Origin: Marisalimonas sp016777705
GTDB lineage: Bacteria; Pseudomonadota; Alphaproteobacteria; Puniceispirillales; Marisalimonadaceae
Direction: 5' to 3'
DNA length: 64,000 nt
Assembly (NCBI RefSeq): GCF_047717795.1
Contig: NZ_CP159808.1
Span: 1,674,001-1,738,000, forward strand
Part shown: piece after piece, positions 44,868 to 54,475 of the stretch
Layout of the letters: each line of letters opens with the position of its first letter
Numbering within the stretch: position 1 is the stretch's first letter
Notes under the pieces: generated by a model
Database searches by the model: none
Told to the model about the DNA's origin: nothing
What the model saw: the letters and a program-made list of their open reading frames with translations, nothing else
Made by a program: the position numbers and the translations under genes

Positions 44868-45851
44868 TTGGCTGTTTATACTAAATTAAATGAAGAACAA
44901 ATAATTGATTTCCTAAAATTATATAACATTGGAACATTAATCCATTTTAATGGAATAACTGAGGGAATTGAAAATAGTAATTTTTATTTAGAAACTTCAA
45001 AAGGTAAGTATATTCTTACAATTTTTGAAAAAAGAGTTGATCAACAAGATATTCCTTTTTTTATAAATATTATGAAATATTTAAGTAGTCGAGAGTTTCT
45101 TTGTCCAAACCCTATTATGGATATTCAGGAAAACTATCTCCAACATTTACAAAATAAACCGGCTATTATAGTGAGTTTTCTTAATGGGAAATCTAAAACG
45201 ATAGTAACAAAAGAAGACTGTTTCAACGTAGGTTCTTATATGGCCTCTATGCATATTAAAAGTAATAACTTCCAAGGAAGAAGGAAAAATTCACTTTCAA
45301 TATCAGGCTGGGATGAGTTAATAAAAAATTGTAGTGAGACCATATCTACTAGTACTTTAAATAAGATAGAACCTAATATATTAGAAGAAATACAAGATTC
45401 ATTTAACTTCTGTAAAAAATATTGGCCTAATGCATTACCTCAAGGCTTTATCCATGCAGACTTGTTCCCAGATAATATTTTTTTTGATGATAATAAAATA
45501 TCTGGTGTTATAGATTTTTATTTTTCCTGTAATGATATCCTTGCTTATGACCTTGCTATAGCTGTAAACGCTTGGTGCTTTGAAGATAATCAAACATTTA
45601 ATAATAAAAAATTTGATAAATTAATTAAAGGTTATTGTTCTTTAAGAAACTTAAGTACAAAAGAACTATTTTATTTGCCACTCCTTTGTCAAGCAGCTGC
45701 AATGAGGTTCTTACTAACAAGGTTATACGATTGGGTTCATACTCCTAAAAGTGCTTCTGTCGTTCCTAAAAATCCAAACGAGTACATAATAAAGTTAAGA
45801 CACCATAAACAGCTTGTAATTAATCAAAATTATGATGAGAGCCTAAAATGA
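44868..45851 (+). CDS. thrB: Homoserine kinase (ThrB2, aminoglycoside-phosphotransferase fold)
   Basis: Phosphorylates homoserine on the way to threonine. The 327 aa protein has the APH-type kinase fold with nucleotide-binding ENSNFYLETSKGKYILTIFE start, catalytic loop HADLFPDNIFF and metal-binding GVIDFYFSC. This is the alphaproteobacterial ThrB2 form, not the GHMP-type enzyme. The start is TTG at 44868. Its stop overlaps the rnhA start as ATGA. Threonine synthase is encoded at 50700-52121. Confidence 0.94.
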   Translation: MAVYTKLNEEQIIDFLKLYNIGTLIHFNGITEGIENSNFYLETSKGKYILTIFEKRVDQQDIPFFINIMKYLSSREFLCPNPIMDIQENYLQHLQNKPAIIVSFLNGKSKTIVTKEDCFNVGSYMASMHIKSNNFQGRRKNSLSISGWDELIKNCSETISTSTLNKIEPNILEEIQDSFNFCKKYWPNALPQGFIHADLFPDNIFFDDNKISGVIDFYFSCNDILAYDLAIAVNAWCFEDNQTFNNKKFDKLIKGYCSLRNLSTKELFYLPLLCQAAAMRFLLTRLYDWVHTPKSASVVPKNPNEYIIKLRHHKQLVINQNYDESLK

Positions 45852-46285
45852 ATAATAAATTACAGATTTATACTGATGGTGCTTGTTCTGGTAACCCTGG
45901 AATAGGTGGATGGGGAGCTGTTTTAATAAATCGAAATACCGGTGAAGAAAAATATTTGTCTGGTGCAGAAAACGTAACCACAAATAATAAGATGGAACTA
46001 ACTGCTACAATAGAATCTCTTAAATCAATTAATAAACCAAGTGAAATTGAATTATACACAGATTCACAATATGTAAAGAATGGTATTAATATATGGATAA
46101 TTAATTGGAAAAATAATGGATGGAAAACTGCCAATAAAAAGCCTGTAGCAAACAAAGAACTATGGATTGAACTAGATAAAATAGTTCAATTCCATAATGT
46201 ACAATGGTTTTGGGTTAAAGGACACTCAGGTAATCATTATAATGAAATTGCAGACCAACTTGCTGTAAAAGCTATGAATATTTAA
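45848..46285 (+). CDS. rnhA: Ribonuclease HI
   Basis: Cleaves RNA in RNA-DNA hybrids. The 145 aa protein has the metal-binding carboxylates in YTDGACSGNPG, NKMELTATIESL, YTDSQYV and ADQLA, plus the VKGHSGNHYNE loop. It is coupled to thrB by a four-base overlap. A 20-base gap without a hairpin separates it from the convergent peroxiredoxin gene. Confidence 0.97.
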   Translation: MNNKLQIYTDGACSGNPGIGGWGAVLINRNTGEEKYLSGAENVTTNNKMELTATIESLKSINKPSEIELYTDSQYVKNGINIWIINWKNNGWKTANKKPVANKELWIELDKIVQFHNVQWFWVKGHSGNHYNEIADQLAVKAMNI

Positions 46286-46305
46286 ATTATAAGATAAAAA
46301 GATTA

Positions 46306-46785
46306 TTATAAATTACTAAGTACATTTTCAGCAGATGAAACTTCAAAGGCTCCAACTTCCTCTACAAAAAGGTGAGTGATAATATTACCGTCAACTACCA
46401 TTGCAAATCTTTTTGACCTATGCCCCATAACTTTGCCAAAATCCATGTCTAAACCTAGAGATACAGCAACAGAACAATCAGAATCAGATAACATGTCTAT
46501 TTTATTATCAACACCGCTGACTTCTCCCCAAGCTTGCATCACATGAGGGTCATTTACGGCCATGCATGCAATATTTGAGATACCCTTATCAATAAATGAA
46601 CTAACATTATTAATAAAACCAGGTAAATGTTTAGCTGAACAAGTAGGCGTAAACGCTCCTGGTAATGCAAACAAAACAACCTTTTTATTAGCAAAATATT
46701 CATCTGTAGTAATTTCTTTTATACCATCACTACCTTTTACTCTAAATACACCTTCAGGAAATTTATCTCCAATTTTAATCGACAT
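46306..46785 (-). CDS. Peroxiredoxin (Prx5/redoxin family)
   Basis: Reduces peroxides using a peroxidatic cysteine. The 159 aa protein has the family motif PGAFTPTCSAKHLPGF with the catalytic Cys near residue 49 and Thr three residues before it, and the ACMAVNDPHVMQAWG segment typical of Prx5-type proteins. No second conserved resolving cysteine pattern is obvious. It lies convergent to rnhA, a common alphaproteobacterial neighbour. Confidence 0.94.
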   Translation of the reverse strand: MSIKIGDKFPEGVFRVKGSDGIKEITTDEYFANKKVVLFALPGAFTPTCSAKHLPGFINNVSSFIDKGISNIACMAVNDPHVMQAWGEVSGVDNKIDMLSDSDCSVAVSLGLDMDFGKVMGHRSKRFAMVVDGNIITHLFVEEVGAFEVSSAENVLSNL

Positions 46786-46844
46786 TTTATGACCCCTTAT
46801 AGTTTTAATATAATTAAACTATTTACAAAAATTTTAAAATAAGT

Positions 46845-48827
46845 TTATTTAGCAATCTCAATATATTCTCTTATTATTTTTAAACTCAAAAGTTCAGGTA
46901 AAATTCTTCCATTACTTATTGATGGCCCATACATTTTATTAAATGGAATACCAAATCGACCATTAGTTACTAGAAATTTTTTTATATGTTCATTCGGCTT
47001 TGTCCAATCTAAACGGAGAGTAATAACATTATTTTCTATAAATAATTGATTTACTCGTTCTGTATCTAAAACTAAACTTTTATTAACCAAACATGTTAAA
47101 CACCAATCAGCCGTAACATCTACAAAGACAATATTTCCTTTTTTTACTAATTCGTCTGGTAAATTGAAATTATTATCTATATCCCAATTAATTATTAATT
47201 CATTATCACTATAATTTTTAGAATTTTTATTTGTGTTACTATTCAATTCTACAAAAATGCTAATAAGCCATACAGTAGTTAACAAAAGCAACAAACCCAT
47301 TATTTTTTTAAATATAATTAACCAATTACCAGGTTTTGGAATAAATGAGATTATTTTTGGAAATACCAATATTAATATGAGCGGGGTTGATAAGCCTATT
47401 CCCATAATCAAAAGAATTGTATAAATTTGTGCAGCATTTCCTGATAAAGCAAACCCTATTGCTGTTCCAACAAGAGGCGCTGTGCAAGGAGTTGCTAAAA
47501 GAGTTAAAGACATACCCGTTAAAAAATCTCCTATAAAACCTTCTTTTCTATAAGATAGAACAGTTAAAATTTTTGACGGTATAAAGTATTGAAAAACACC
47601 AAATAAATTTAATGAAAAAAACAATGTTAGTATAATCATAAAAAAAATGAAATACGGATTTTGGAATTGTATTCCCCAACCAATCAGATTGCCTGCAGTT
47701 TTAATTAGATGAGCAGTTATCGCAAACAGCAAAAATGTCGTTAATATTCCTAATATATTAAAAAATATTTTATTCGTATAAATATTTTTTTTTATAGTTC
47801 TATAACTAACTAACTGAACCATTTTTAGAGATAGTATAGGCAAGACACATGGCATAAAATTTAAAATTATACCGCCTAAGAATGCAATCACAATTATTTC
47901 AAAACCTAAATATGAATTTGAATTTGAATTATTTTTATAATCTAGATTGTTATTTTTTAATTTTATAGAATTTGTAATTATAGTTTCATAACTAATATCG
48001 TTTGTTAAAAATGTTAATTTTATATATTTTTTTAGAAAATCTGCATTAATCGTATTAATATCTATGATTACTTCTAAAGTTTTATTTCTCGATGAATAAA
48101 TTGGTTTTTGATAAATATTACCTTTGATATCTTCAACAATAATATCAGTAGGTTTGATGTTAAGATCATTAAGAAAACTTAATTTAAGATTATTATTTTC
48201 AACAACGGTTGACATAAGTTTTAACTGATTATTTTTTAGAAGTTTTGGAACTGTTGAATTATACAACAAAATTTTTTCTAAACTTGATGAAATATTATTA
48301 GAATAATTTATGTTTGATAAATTAAATTTATGATTAACTGGAACACAAATTTCAGAACATACTTGAGCATTTAATTCTAATATACCTGATATACTATTAG
48401 AATTATCTAATGACTTAATTATCAAAGGAAAAATCACTTCCTCATCATAACCAAAAGTTTCTATATCGTAAAAATTAAACCTTTTAGGAGATGGAAACAA
48501 CAAATAAGCGGATTTAATGTTATTAGTACTTTGAATATTTATTTCAGGAGGGAGCCCTGCATCACCAGGATTTCTCCAATATATTTTCCATTTGGGAGAT
48601 AATGTTACTTTTAAACCTAATAATATTTTTGAAGGTTCTTGCTCGTATTTTTTTCCAAACAAAAGATCAAATTGAACAAAATTATAATTTTCATTATTTT
48701 CAAAAAATTTATTTGGCAATAGAACATTAGAAAAACAAACACCCAAATTTACAATATAAAAAAATATAAAACTTAGAAAAATGATTACTGTTTTTTTAAA
48801 ATTCAAATTAATTACATGATTGTACAT
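46845..48827 (-). CDS. DsbD/ScsB-like transmembrane thiol reductase
   Basis: Moves electrons from cytosolic thioredoxin to periplasmic thiol proteins. The 660 aa protein has a signal peptide, an N-terminal domain with Cys157 and Cys161 in VCSEICVPVNH, a multi-helix central domain with conserved cysteines in NFMPCVLPILS and TPCTAPLVG, and a C-terminal thioredoxin domain with WCLTC (Cys576, Cys579). The N-terminal domain is the longer ScsB-like type. It is the probable electron source for CcmG and related proteins. Confidence 0.9.
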   Translation of the reverse strand: MYNHVINLNFKKTVIIFLSFIFFYIVNLGVCFSNVLLPNKFFENNENYNFVQFDLLFGKKYEQEPSKILLGLKVTLSPKWKIYWRNPGDAGLPPEINIQSTNNIKSAYLLFPSPKRFNFYDIETFGYDEEVIFPLIIKSLDNSNSISGILELNAQVCSEICVPVNHKFNLSNINYSNNISSSLEKILLYNSTVPKLLKNNQLKLMSTVVENNNLKLSFLNDLNIKPTDIIVEDIKGNIYQKPIYSSRNKTLEVIIDINTINADFLKKYIKLTFLTNDISYETIITNSIKLKNNNLDYKNNSNSNSYLGFEIIVIAFLGGIILNFMPCVLPILSLKMVQLVSYRTIKKNIYTNKIFFNILGILTTFLLFAITAHLIKTAGNLIGWGIQFQNPYFIFFMIILTLFFSLNLFGVFQYFIPSKILTVLSYRKEGFIGDFLTGMSLTLLATPCTAPLVGTAIGFALSGNAAQIYTILLIMGIGLSTPLILILVFPKIISFIPKPGNWLIIFKKIMGLLLLLTTVWLISIFVELNSNTNKNSKNYSDNELIINWDIDNNFNLPDELVKKGNIVFVDVTADWCLTCLVNKSLVLDTERVNQLFIENNVITLRLDWTKPNEHIKKFLVTNGRFGIPFNKMYGPSISNGRILPELLSLKIIREYIEIAK

Positions 48828-48879
48828 TATTTCTTTTCGGATATTATTTAAATATAATTAACTTATTGGAATAACATAT

Positions 48880-49440
48880 ATGGATCAAGAGTTCTTAGGT
48901 AAACTTTTAATTGCTTCTCCAGGCTTAGAAGATATAAGGTTTCGTAACGCAGTTATTTTAATCTGTGAACATTCCAACGACGCGACTATGGGCTTAATAT
49001 TAAATAAACCTCTTTATAATTTCGATACACAACAACTTTTAAAAAAAATGAAAATAAATGGTAAATCCGATATTAAGACTGAAACAACTTTCTTTGGTGG
49101 CCCCGTACATATTAATCAAGGATTTATAATACATTCCAATGAAAAAAAGTATAAAACGTCTGAAACAATCTTAGAAGAAGTTTGTATAACCACTTCAGAA
49201 GATATTTTGAAAGACGTTTCAAATGGTTTATCTCCCGTAGACACAAGGATATTCCTTGGTTGTGCAGTTTGGGATCAAGGACAACTTAATAATGAAATAT
49301 TACAAAATTCATGGATAATCACAAATTCAAACAAAAATTTAATATTTTATAAAGATACAAAAACATCTTTATGGAATAAATCACTTATTGATATAGGTAT
49401 AGATCCCAATAAATTAGTAAATTTTTCAGGAAAAGCCTGA
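48880..49440 (+). CDS. YqgE/AlgH family protein (UPF0301)
   Basis: A 186 aa protein with the family's core: LLIASPGLEDIRFRNAVILICEH, GLILNKPL, FFGGPVHINQGFI and the IFLGCAVWDQGQLNNEI segment. AlgH homologues are widespread, and their function is not settled. It has no signal peptide. It is divergent from the DsbD-like gene, and its stop is six bases from the convergent M16 gene. Confidence 0.92.
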   Translation: MDQEFLGKLLIASPGLEDIRFRNAVILICEHSNDATMGLILNKPLYNFDTQQLLKKMKINGKSDIKTETTFFGGPVHINQGFIIHSNEKKYKTSETILEEVCITTSEDILKDVSNGLSPVDTRIFLGCAVWDQGQLNNEILQNSWIITNSNKNLIFYKDTKTSLWNKSLIDIGIDPNKLVNFSGKA

Positions 49441-49446
49441 TTGTTT

Positions 49447-50703
49447 CTATTGTAATAAAGACATAATATCTAGATTTTCATAAGATGAAGCATTAGGACC
49501 TATTACTGATAAAACAGGTTCTGCTGAACTAAATAATCTATCAATTACATTTTGAATTGAACTTATAGATATATTGTCTATTTCTTCTAAAACTTCTTTA
49601 GCTGTTATTAATTTCCTAAAATTAATCATACTTTTAGCTAAATATTCAGCCCTTGAGCTATTACTTTCTTGACCCATTATGAACCCAGAACGCATTTGAG
49701 CTTTTGCTCTGAGAAGCTCAGACTCAGTAATAGAATTCTTGATTTTTTTCAATTCATTTAAGCTTGCATCTAATAAATTATTTCCATCTTCAGGTGAAGT
49801 TCCTGCGTAAAAACCAAACACACCTGATGAAATTTGCATCTGAGTAAAAGCAAAGATTGAATAACATAGTCCCCTTTTTTCTCTTATCTCTTGAAATAGC
49901 CTTGAGGACATTCCACCACCAAGAATAATTGCTAATGCTCGAAGTGAGTACCTATCAACATCTATATTATTTAAACCTTCAATACCTAAAACTAATTGAG
50001 TTTGTTCTAATTCTCTATCCTCACCACAAAATCCTGTCTTCCAATCAGCTTTGATTTTAGTATGTTGATAATTATGTTTGATACCCGAAAATTTCTCTTC
50101 AACATTTTTATAAAGCCATTCTGATTTAACATTGCCAGAAGCAACTACTACCATATTTTCAGGGGCATAATGCTTAGTAAAAAATGATGCAAGGTCAGAT
50201 TGTTTGAAATTACTTACCGTTTCTTTTGTTCCTAATATAGGTCGCCCAATAGATTGATCTTTAAAAGCAGTTGAAGTAAAATTTTCAAATACCCTATCGT
50301 CTGGAGCGTCAAAAGATTGTCCAATTTCTGATATTATAACACCTCTTTCTCGTTCTATTTCATCTTTGGGTAATGTTGAGTTTTTTATTATGTCTGATAA
50401 AATATCAACACCTAATTTTGTGTTTTCATGAAGTACCTTTAAATAGTAAGCTGTTACTTCTTTACTTGTATAAGCATTTATATCACCACCTACGTCTTCT
50501 ATCTCTCTAGCTATTGTTTCTGCATTTCTATTTTTAGTACCTTTAAAAGCCATATGTTCTAACATATGAGCAATCCCACATTGATCTAAAGTTTCTTTTG
50601 AACTTCCAGCTCCAACCCACACACCAATAGAAGTACTTTTAATATCAATTGGATCTGTAATCACTGTTAATCCAGTATCTAGAATTTTGTAATTTGCGTT
50701 CAT
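49447..50703 (-). CDS. M16-family zinc peptidase (processing peptidase-like)
   Basis: A 418 aa M16 metalloprotease with the inverted zinc motif HMLEH (His46, Glu49, His50) followed by MAFKGT, and the downstream glutamate region EIEDVGGDINAYTSKE. The C-terminal half has the substrate-binding GGGMSSRLFQEIREKRGLCYS segment. It is the bacterial relative of the mitochondrial processing peptidase beta subunit, and its place after thrC in the cox cluster is conserved in Alphaproteobacteria. The ATG overlaps the thrC stop by four bases. Confidence 0.95.
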   Translation of the reverse strand: MNANYKILDTGLTVITDPIDIKSTSIGVWVGAGSSKETLDQCGIAHMLEHMAFKGTKNRNAETIAREIEDVGGDINAYTSKEVTAYYLKVLHENTKLGVDILSDIIKNSTLPKDEIERERGVIISEIGQSFDAPDDRVFENFTSTAFKDQSIGRPILGTKETVSNFKQSDLASFFTKHYAPENMVVVASGNVKSEWLYKNVEEKFSGIKHNYQHTKIKADWKTGFCGEDRELEQTQLVLGIEGLNNIDVDRYSLRALAIILGGGMSSRLFQEIREKRGLCYSIFAFTQMQISSGVFGFYAGTSPEDGNNLLDASLNELKKIKNSITESELLRAKAQMRSGFIMGQESNSSRAEYLAKSMINFRKLITAKEVLEEIDNISISSIQNVIDRLFSSAEPVLSVIGPNASSYENLDIMSLLQ

Positions 50704-52121
50704 ATCAGTCTCACATTAGATTTAATAAAATGTTGAACGTCTAAGACGCTTGGATCTATAATTTGAAATTTTTCCTCACTTGACATCATAAATTTCAGGT
50801 GAGGTGGAAGTTCTGGTAGAATGTTATTAGCTTTGCTTATTATATCTGGAAACTTAGCAGGATGCGCACAAGCGAGCGAAACTAACGGCATATCATGATT
50901 TATTATTTTATCATTTAAAGCCTTCTGAGCAGCCCCATAACCTACAGCACTATGCGGATCTAAAATATAATTGTAATTTGTGTATGCTTTTTTAATTATA
51001 TCTAAGGTTTCATCGTTTGACACCATGTAAGCTGAAAATAAATTACTTACTTTTGACATTTCATTTTGTGAAATTTGAAAACTACCAGTCTTTTTGAACG
51101 TGTCCATTTGCTCTTTAACTCGAAGTGGATCTCTATCACATATTTCAAATAATAATCTTTCAAAATTGCTAGACACTTGAATATCCATACTTGGACTAAA
51201 TGAAGGAACTACATTCTTTCTTTCCATTATACCATTGTTAAAAAACCTTGTTAATATATCGTTTTGGTTTGATCCACATATTAATTTTGAAACTGGAAGG
51301 CCTATTTTTTTAGCCATCCAGCCAGCTAATATGTTTCCAAAATTACCTGTAGGAACTGAAAAAGCAATTTCTTGATCTGGAGCTCCAACTTTTAACCCTG
51401 AATAAAAATAATAAACTATTTGAGGCAAAAGCCTTACCCAGTTTATAGAATTAATAGCTGACAAAGAATATTGATCTTTAAATGTCAAGTCTTCAAAACA
51501 GTCTTTGACTATTTCCTGGCAACCATCAAAGTCTGTTTTAACTGATAGTGCATAGGCACCTTTTTCATTAATCCAAGTCATCTGTTTTTGTTGAACCTCA
51601 GACACCCTTCCGTGAGGGAAAAGTATAAAAATATCAATATTTTCTTTGCCTTTAAACGCTTCTAAAGCAGCAGAACCAGTGTCACCACTAGTAGCGCCTA
51701 GAATAACTCCTCTTTTGTTTTTATTTTGGAGAGCTTTATTAAAAGCTCTAGATAAAAATTGCATAGCATAATCTTTAAACGCTAAAGTTGGACCATGAAA
51801 TAATTCTAATATATGTAAATTATCTTCGAACTTATGCAATGACGCCACATCATCATTATTAAAATTCGAATAAGTATCTTCTGACATTTTTAAGACTTCA
51901 TCTTCAGTTAGACAAGGCGACATAAAAGGGCTCATAATTTTACAAGCTAATTCCGCATAACTAAGGCCTTTCATATCATTAAGATCTGACAGACTAAATC
52001 TAGGCCATTCTTCAGGCATAAATAAACCACCGTCTCTTGCTAACCCTGATAAGAGAACATCTTCGTATGAGAGCGAAGATTCACCACCCCTCGTGCTTAA
52101 GTATTTAATCTGATTTAGCAT
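50700..52121 (-). CDS. thrC: Threonine synthase
   Basis: PLP enzyme converting phosphohomoserine to threonine. The 473 aa protein begins with the family's KYLSTRGG and YEDVLLSGLARDGGLFMPE, has the PLP lysine in GPTLAFKDYAMQF and GATSGDTGSAALEAF, and IAFSVPTGNFGNILAG. The first 17 bases overlap the end of surf1. It works with thrB (44868-45851). Its location between cox assembly genes and the M16 protease is conserved in Alphaproteobacteria. Confidence 0.96.
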   Translation of the reverse strand: MLNQIKYLSTRGGESSLSYEDVLLSGLARDGGLFMPEEWPRFSLSDLNDMKGLSYAELACKIMSPFMSPCLTEDEVLKMSEDTYSNFNNDDVASLHKFEDNLHILELFHGPTLAFKDYAMQFLSRAFNKALQNKNKRGVILGATSGDTGSAALEAFKGKENIDIFILFPHGRVSEVQQKQMTWINEKGAYALSVKTDFDGCQEIVKDCFEDLTFKDQYSLSAINSINWVRLLPQIVYYFYSGLKVGAPDQEIAFSVPTGNFGNILAGWMAKKIGLPVSKLICGSNQNDILTRFFNNGIMERKNVVPSFSPSMDIQVSSNFERLLFEICDRDPLRVKEQMDTFKKTGSFQISQNEMSKVSNLFSAYMVSNDETLDIIKKAYTNYNYILDPHSAVGYGAAQKALNDKIINHDMPLVSLACAHPAKFPDIISKANNILPELPPHLKFMMSSEEKFQIIDPSVLDVQHFIKSNVRLI

Positions 52122-52857
52122 TATAAACTTTCTTTTTAAAATGCAATCTTCCTACAGACACATGATATGAAAAATATACAAACAACAATGATAAAGCTAA
52201 CCCATACCAAGTTATAGCATATGATAAATGTTGATTTCTTAATTTAGGTTTACCTGTAACGCCAATTGGCAGAGTTAGTTTTTTTCCCTGACGTAATGCG
52301 TCAATGTAGTAACTTGTGATAAAATTATCAAAGCGTAGTTCTAAAAAATTAAATATTTGTAAAGGTTTTATTGTAAACCAAAAACCTTGTTTCCCATCGT
52401 TTTCTGGAACAAAATAACCTTTTTTTTGAGGATATCTTATTATACCCTTCAAAATAATATTATCTTTAATTAAACTAAATTTTCTCTTTTCAGGGTCTCT
52501 ATAACCTTCAGACACCCAACCTCTATTAACTAGTATTACAGTGTTATTTTTTAGTTTAAAAGGGGTTATGACATGGAAGCCTGCATTACCTTCGAAAGTC
52601 TTACCTGTAATATATATTTCATTATTATGTAAAAAAGATCCTTGAATTTCAATTGATTTAAATTCGTCAACATTATTGTCTTTCAATTGAGTTTGATCTT
52701 TGATTGGATTAGATTGGCTTTGTAACAAATATCTTTCTATTAAAGCCTCTTTCCAAAATAATCGTTTAATTTGCCATGTTCCAAAAGATAACAAAATTAA
52801 GAAAACTATTGCTGAAACAATTGATGGCCATAACATTGGCCTGAAATATATGTTCAT
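52105..52857 (-). CDS. surf1: SURF1 family cytochrome oxidase assembly protein
   Basis: Helps insert heme a into cytochrome oxidase subunit I. The 250 aa protein has one N-terminal helix (about 11-27), a SURF1 core with GTWQIKRLFWKEALI, VNRGWVSEGYRDP and a C-terminal helix starting RNQHLSYAITWYGLALSLL. The order ctaE-surf1-thrC is canonical. It overlaps thrC by 17 bases. Confidence 0.95.
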   Translation of the reverse strand: MNIYFRPMLWPSIVSAIVFLILLSFGTWQIKRLFWKEALIERYLLQSQSNPIKDQTQLKDNNVDEFKSIEIQGSFLHNNEIYITGKTFEGNAGFHVITPFKLKNNTVILVNRGWVSEGYRDPEKRKFSLIKDNIILKGIIRYPQKKGYFVPENDGKQGFWFTIKPLQIFNFLELRFDNFITSYYIDALRQGKKLTLPIGVTGKPKLRNQHLSYAITWYGLALSLLFVYFSYHVSVGRLHFKKKVYNAKSD

Positions 52858-52905
52858 TACTTGTTTGAAAGCTCCAATTATTTGATAAGTACTAATTTAT
52901 ACTTA

Positions 52906-53691
52906 TCAACCTCCCCACCAGTATATGCAAATAAATAAAAATAACCAAACCACGTCAACAAAATGCCAATACCATGCAGCAGCCTCAAAACCAAAATGAT
53001 GCTCTGGTGAAAAATGTCCTTTAAGCCCCCTAAACAAACATACAGTTAAAAATATTGTACCAACTAGAACATGAAAACCATGAAAACCAGTTGCCATATA
53101 AAATGTTGAGGCATATATACCATCAGTAAATCCGAATGTAGCATGCTGATATTCATAAGCCTGAACAGCAGTGAAAATAGCTCCCAAAATTATTGTTAAA
53201 ACTAATCCTCTTATAAAATCTTTTCTATTATTATGCTGTAATGCATGATGAGACCACGTTACTGTGCAACCTGATAAAAGAAGGATTAGAGTGTTTATTA
53301 AAGGTAGATCAAAAGGATCTAAAGCAACAATATCAGCAGGTGGCCAAACTCCTGTATCTGGATATAAACTAGAATCAAAGAAAGCCCAAAAAAAAGCAAC
53401 AAAGAACATGACTTCTGAACAGATAAAAAATATCATTCCGTATCTCATACCAATCTGAACAATTGGAGTATGATGACCTTGATATTCTGCTTCTCTTACA
53501 ACATCTCTCCACCAAAAGAACATAGTAGCAAGCACCATAAACAAACCAGCCATTAAAACATATATTGAATAAGGATACTCGTGCATAAACAAAGTAAGAC
53601 CCAGGAATAAAGTAAAACCAGCCGCTGAACCTAATGCTGGCCATGGACTTGGTTCAACTAAATGATATTGATGTTTTTGTTCACCGCTCAT
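52906..53691 (-). CDS. ctaE: Cytochrome c oxidase subunit III
   Basis: Seven-helix subunit of the aa3-type oxidase, 261 aa. Typical segments are HQYHLVEPSPWPALGS, MFFWWRDVVREAEYQGHHT, FICSEVMFFVAFFWAFFDSS and the ending EAAAWYWHFVDVVWLFLFIC. A good GGAGAG ribosome-binding site lies in the 94-base gap after cox11. The gap shows no clear terminator, so co-transcription with the upstream genes is likely. Confidence 0.97.
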   Translation of the reverse strand: MSGEQKHQYHLVEPSPWPALGSAAGFTLFLGLTLFMHEYPYSIYVLMAGLFMVLATMFFWWRDVVREAEYQGHHTPIVQIGMRYGMIFFICSEVMFFVAFFWAFFDSSLYPDTGVWPPADIVALDPFDLPLINTLILLLSGCTVTWSHHALQHNNRKDFIRGLVLTIILGAIFTAVQAYEYQHATFGFTDGIYASTFYMATGFHGFHVLVGTIFLTVCLFRGLKGHFSPEHHFGFEAAAWYWHFVDVVWLFLFICIYWWGG

Positions 53692-53785
53692 TACTCTCTC
53701 CTTAATTCATATACTTTTATATATATTTTAACTTGGTTTAGTCTAGTAAATTATTTTAATATCCTTACTTTAATTCAACGTAATC

Positions 53786-54322
53786 TTAATTAGCATTGTA
53801 GAATGTATATGATAATGTGATTTCCTTTAAATTTTTAGTATTTTCATCATCATTAATACTAGGATCAACATAAAATGATACTGGCATCTTAACTTCTTCA
53901 CCTGGTTTCAGAGTTTGTTTTACAAAACAAAAACAATCAACTTTCATAAACACACCTCCTGCCTTAGGCGGGGAAACATTAAAAACCGCTGTTCCAGTGG
54001 ATGCTTCATCAGATAAATTTTTTGCAGTATAATAGACTATCTCCTGGACACCAGGCTGAACTAAGATTTCTTGTTTAGGAGATCTAAATTCCCAATTTAA
54101 ATCCGGTGATATATTAGAGTCAAATCTAATTTGGACATTATTATATTGACCGTTGGAACCTGGTGCTAAAGAGGCTCTTTGAACAGTTCCTGCATATCCA
54201 GTTACTCTGCAAAACAAATCATATAAGGGCACGGAGGCAAATGAAAGGCCGAGCATAAAAAAGACAACAACAAAGGTCCATCGCAAAGCATTATTATTTT
54301 TTTTTGACAAACTTACCGTCAT
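53786..54322 (-). CDS. ctaG: Cytochrome oxidase copper assembly protein Cox11
   Basis: Copper chaperone for the CuB site of cytochrome oxidase. The 178 aa protein has one N-terminal membrane helix (about 13-34) with PLYDLFCRVTGYAG after it and the copper-binding CFCF in VDCFCFVKQTL. The periplasmic immunoglobulin-like domain ends at residue 178 as usual. Its ATG directly follows the stop codon of the small CoxF gene. Confidence 0.96.
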   Translation of the reverse strand: MTVSLSKKNNNALRWTFVVVFFMLGLSFASVPLYDLFCRVTGYAGTVQRASLAPGSNGQYNNVQIRFDSNISPDLNWEFRSPKQEILVQPGVQEIVYYTAKNLSDEASTGTAVFNVSPPKAGGVFMKVDCFCFVKQTLKPGEEVKMPVSFYVDPSINDDENTKNLKEITLSYTFYNAN

Positions 54323-54466
54323 TTATCCTGTTATATCCATTCTTAAAATTGTTATAAGAAAGAAAAGTACAACCAAGCTTATTATTATTAATAAGACAGC
54401 AATATTCTTTGATTTTCTTTTTGCATAAAAAGTTTTAATGTAATCATCATTTTTATTAGGTTTCAT
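54323..54466 (-). CDS. Small membrane protein CoxF-like
   Basis: A 47 aa ORF between ctaB and cox11 whose TAA is immediately followed by the cox11 ATG. The translation has a basic N-terminus (KTFYAKRKSKN) and one hydrophobic helix of about 20 residues ending ITILRM. The arrangement RKSKNIA...VVLFFLITILRM is the pattern I know from small CoxF proteins located at this exact place in alphaproteobacterial oxidase operons. Its role in oxidase assembly is not well defined. Assignment rests on position, size and this helix. Confidence 0.8.
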   Translation of the reverse strand: MKPNKNDDYIKTFYAKRKSKNIAVLLIIISLVVLFFLITILRMDITG

Positions 54467-54475
54467 GACACTTTA

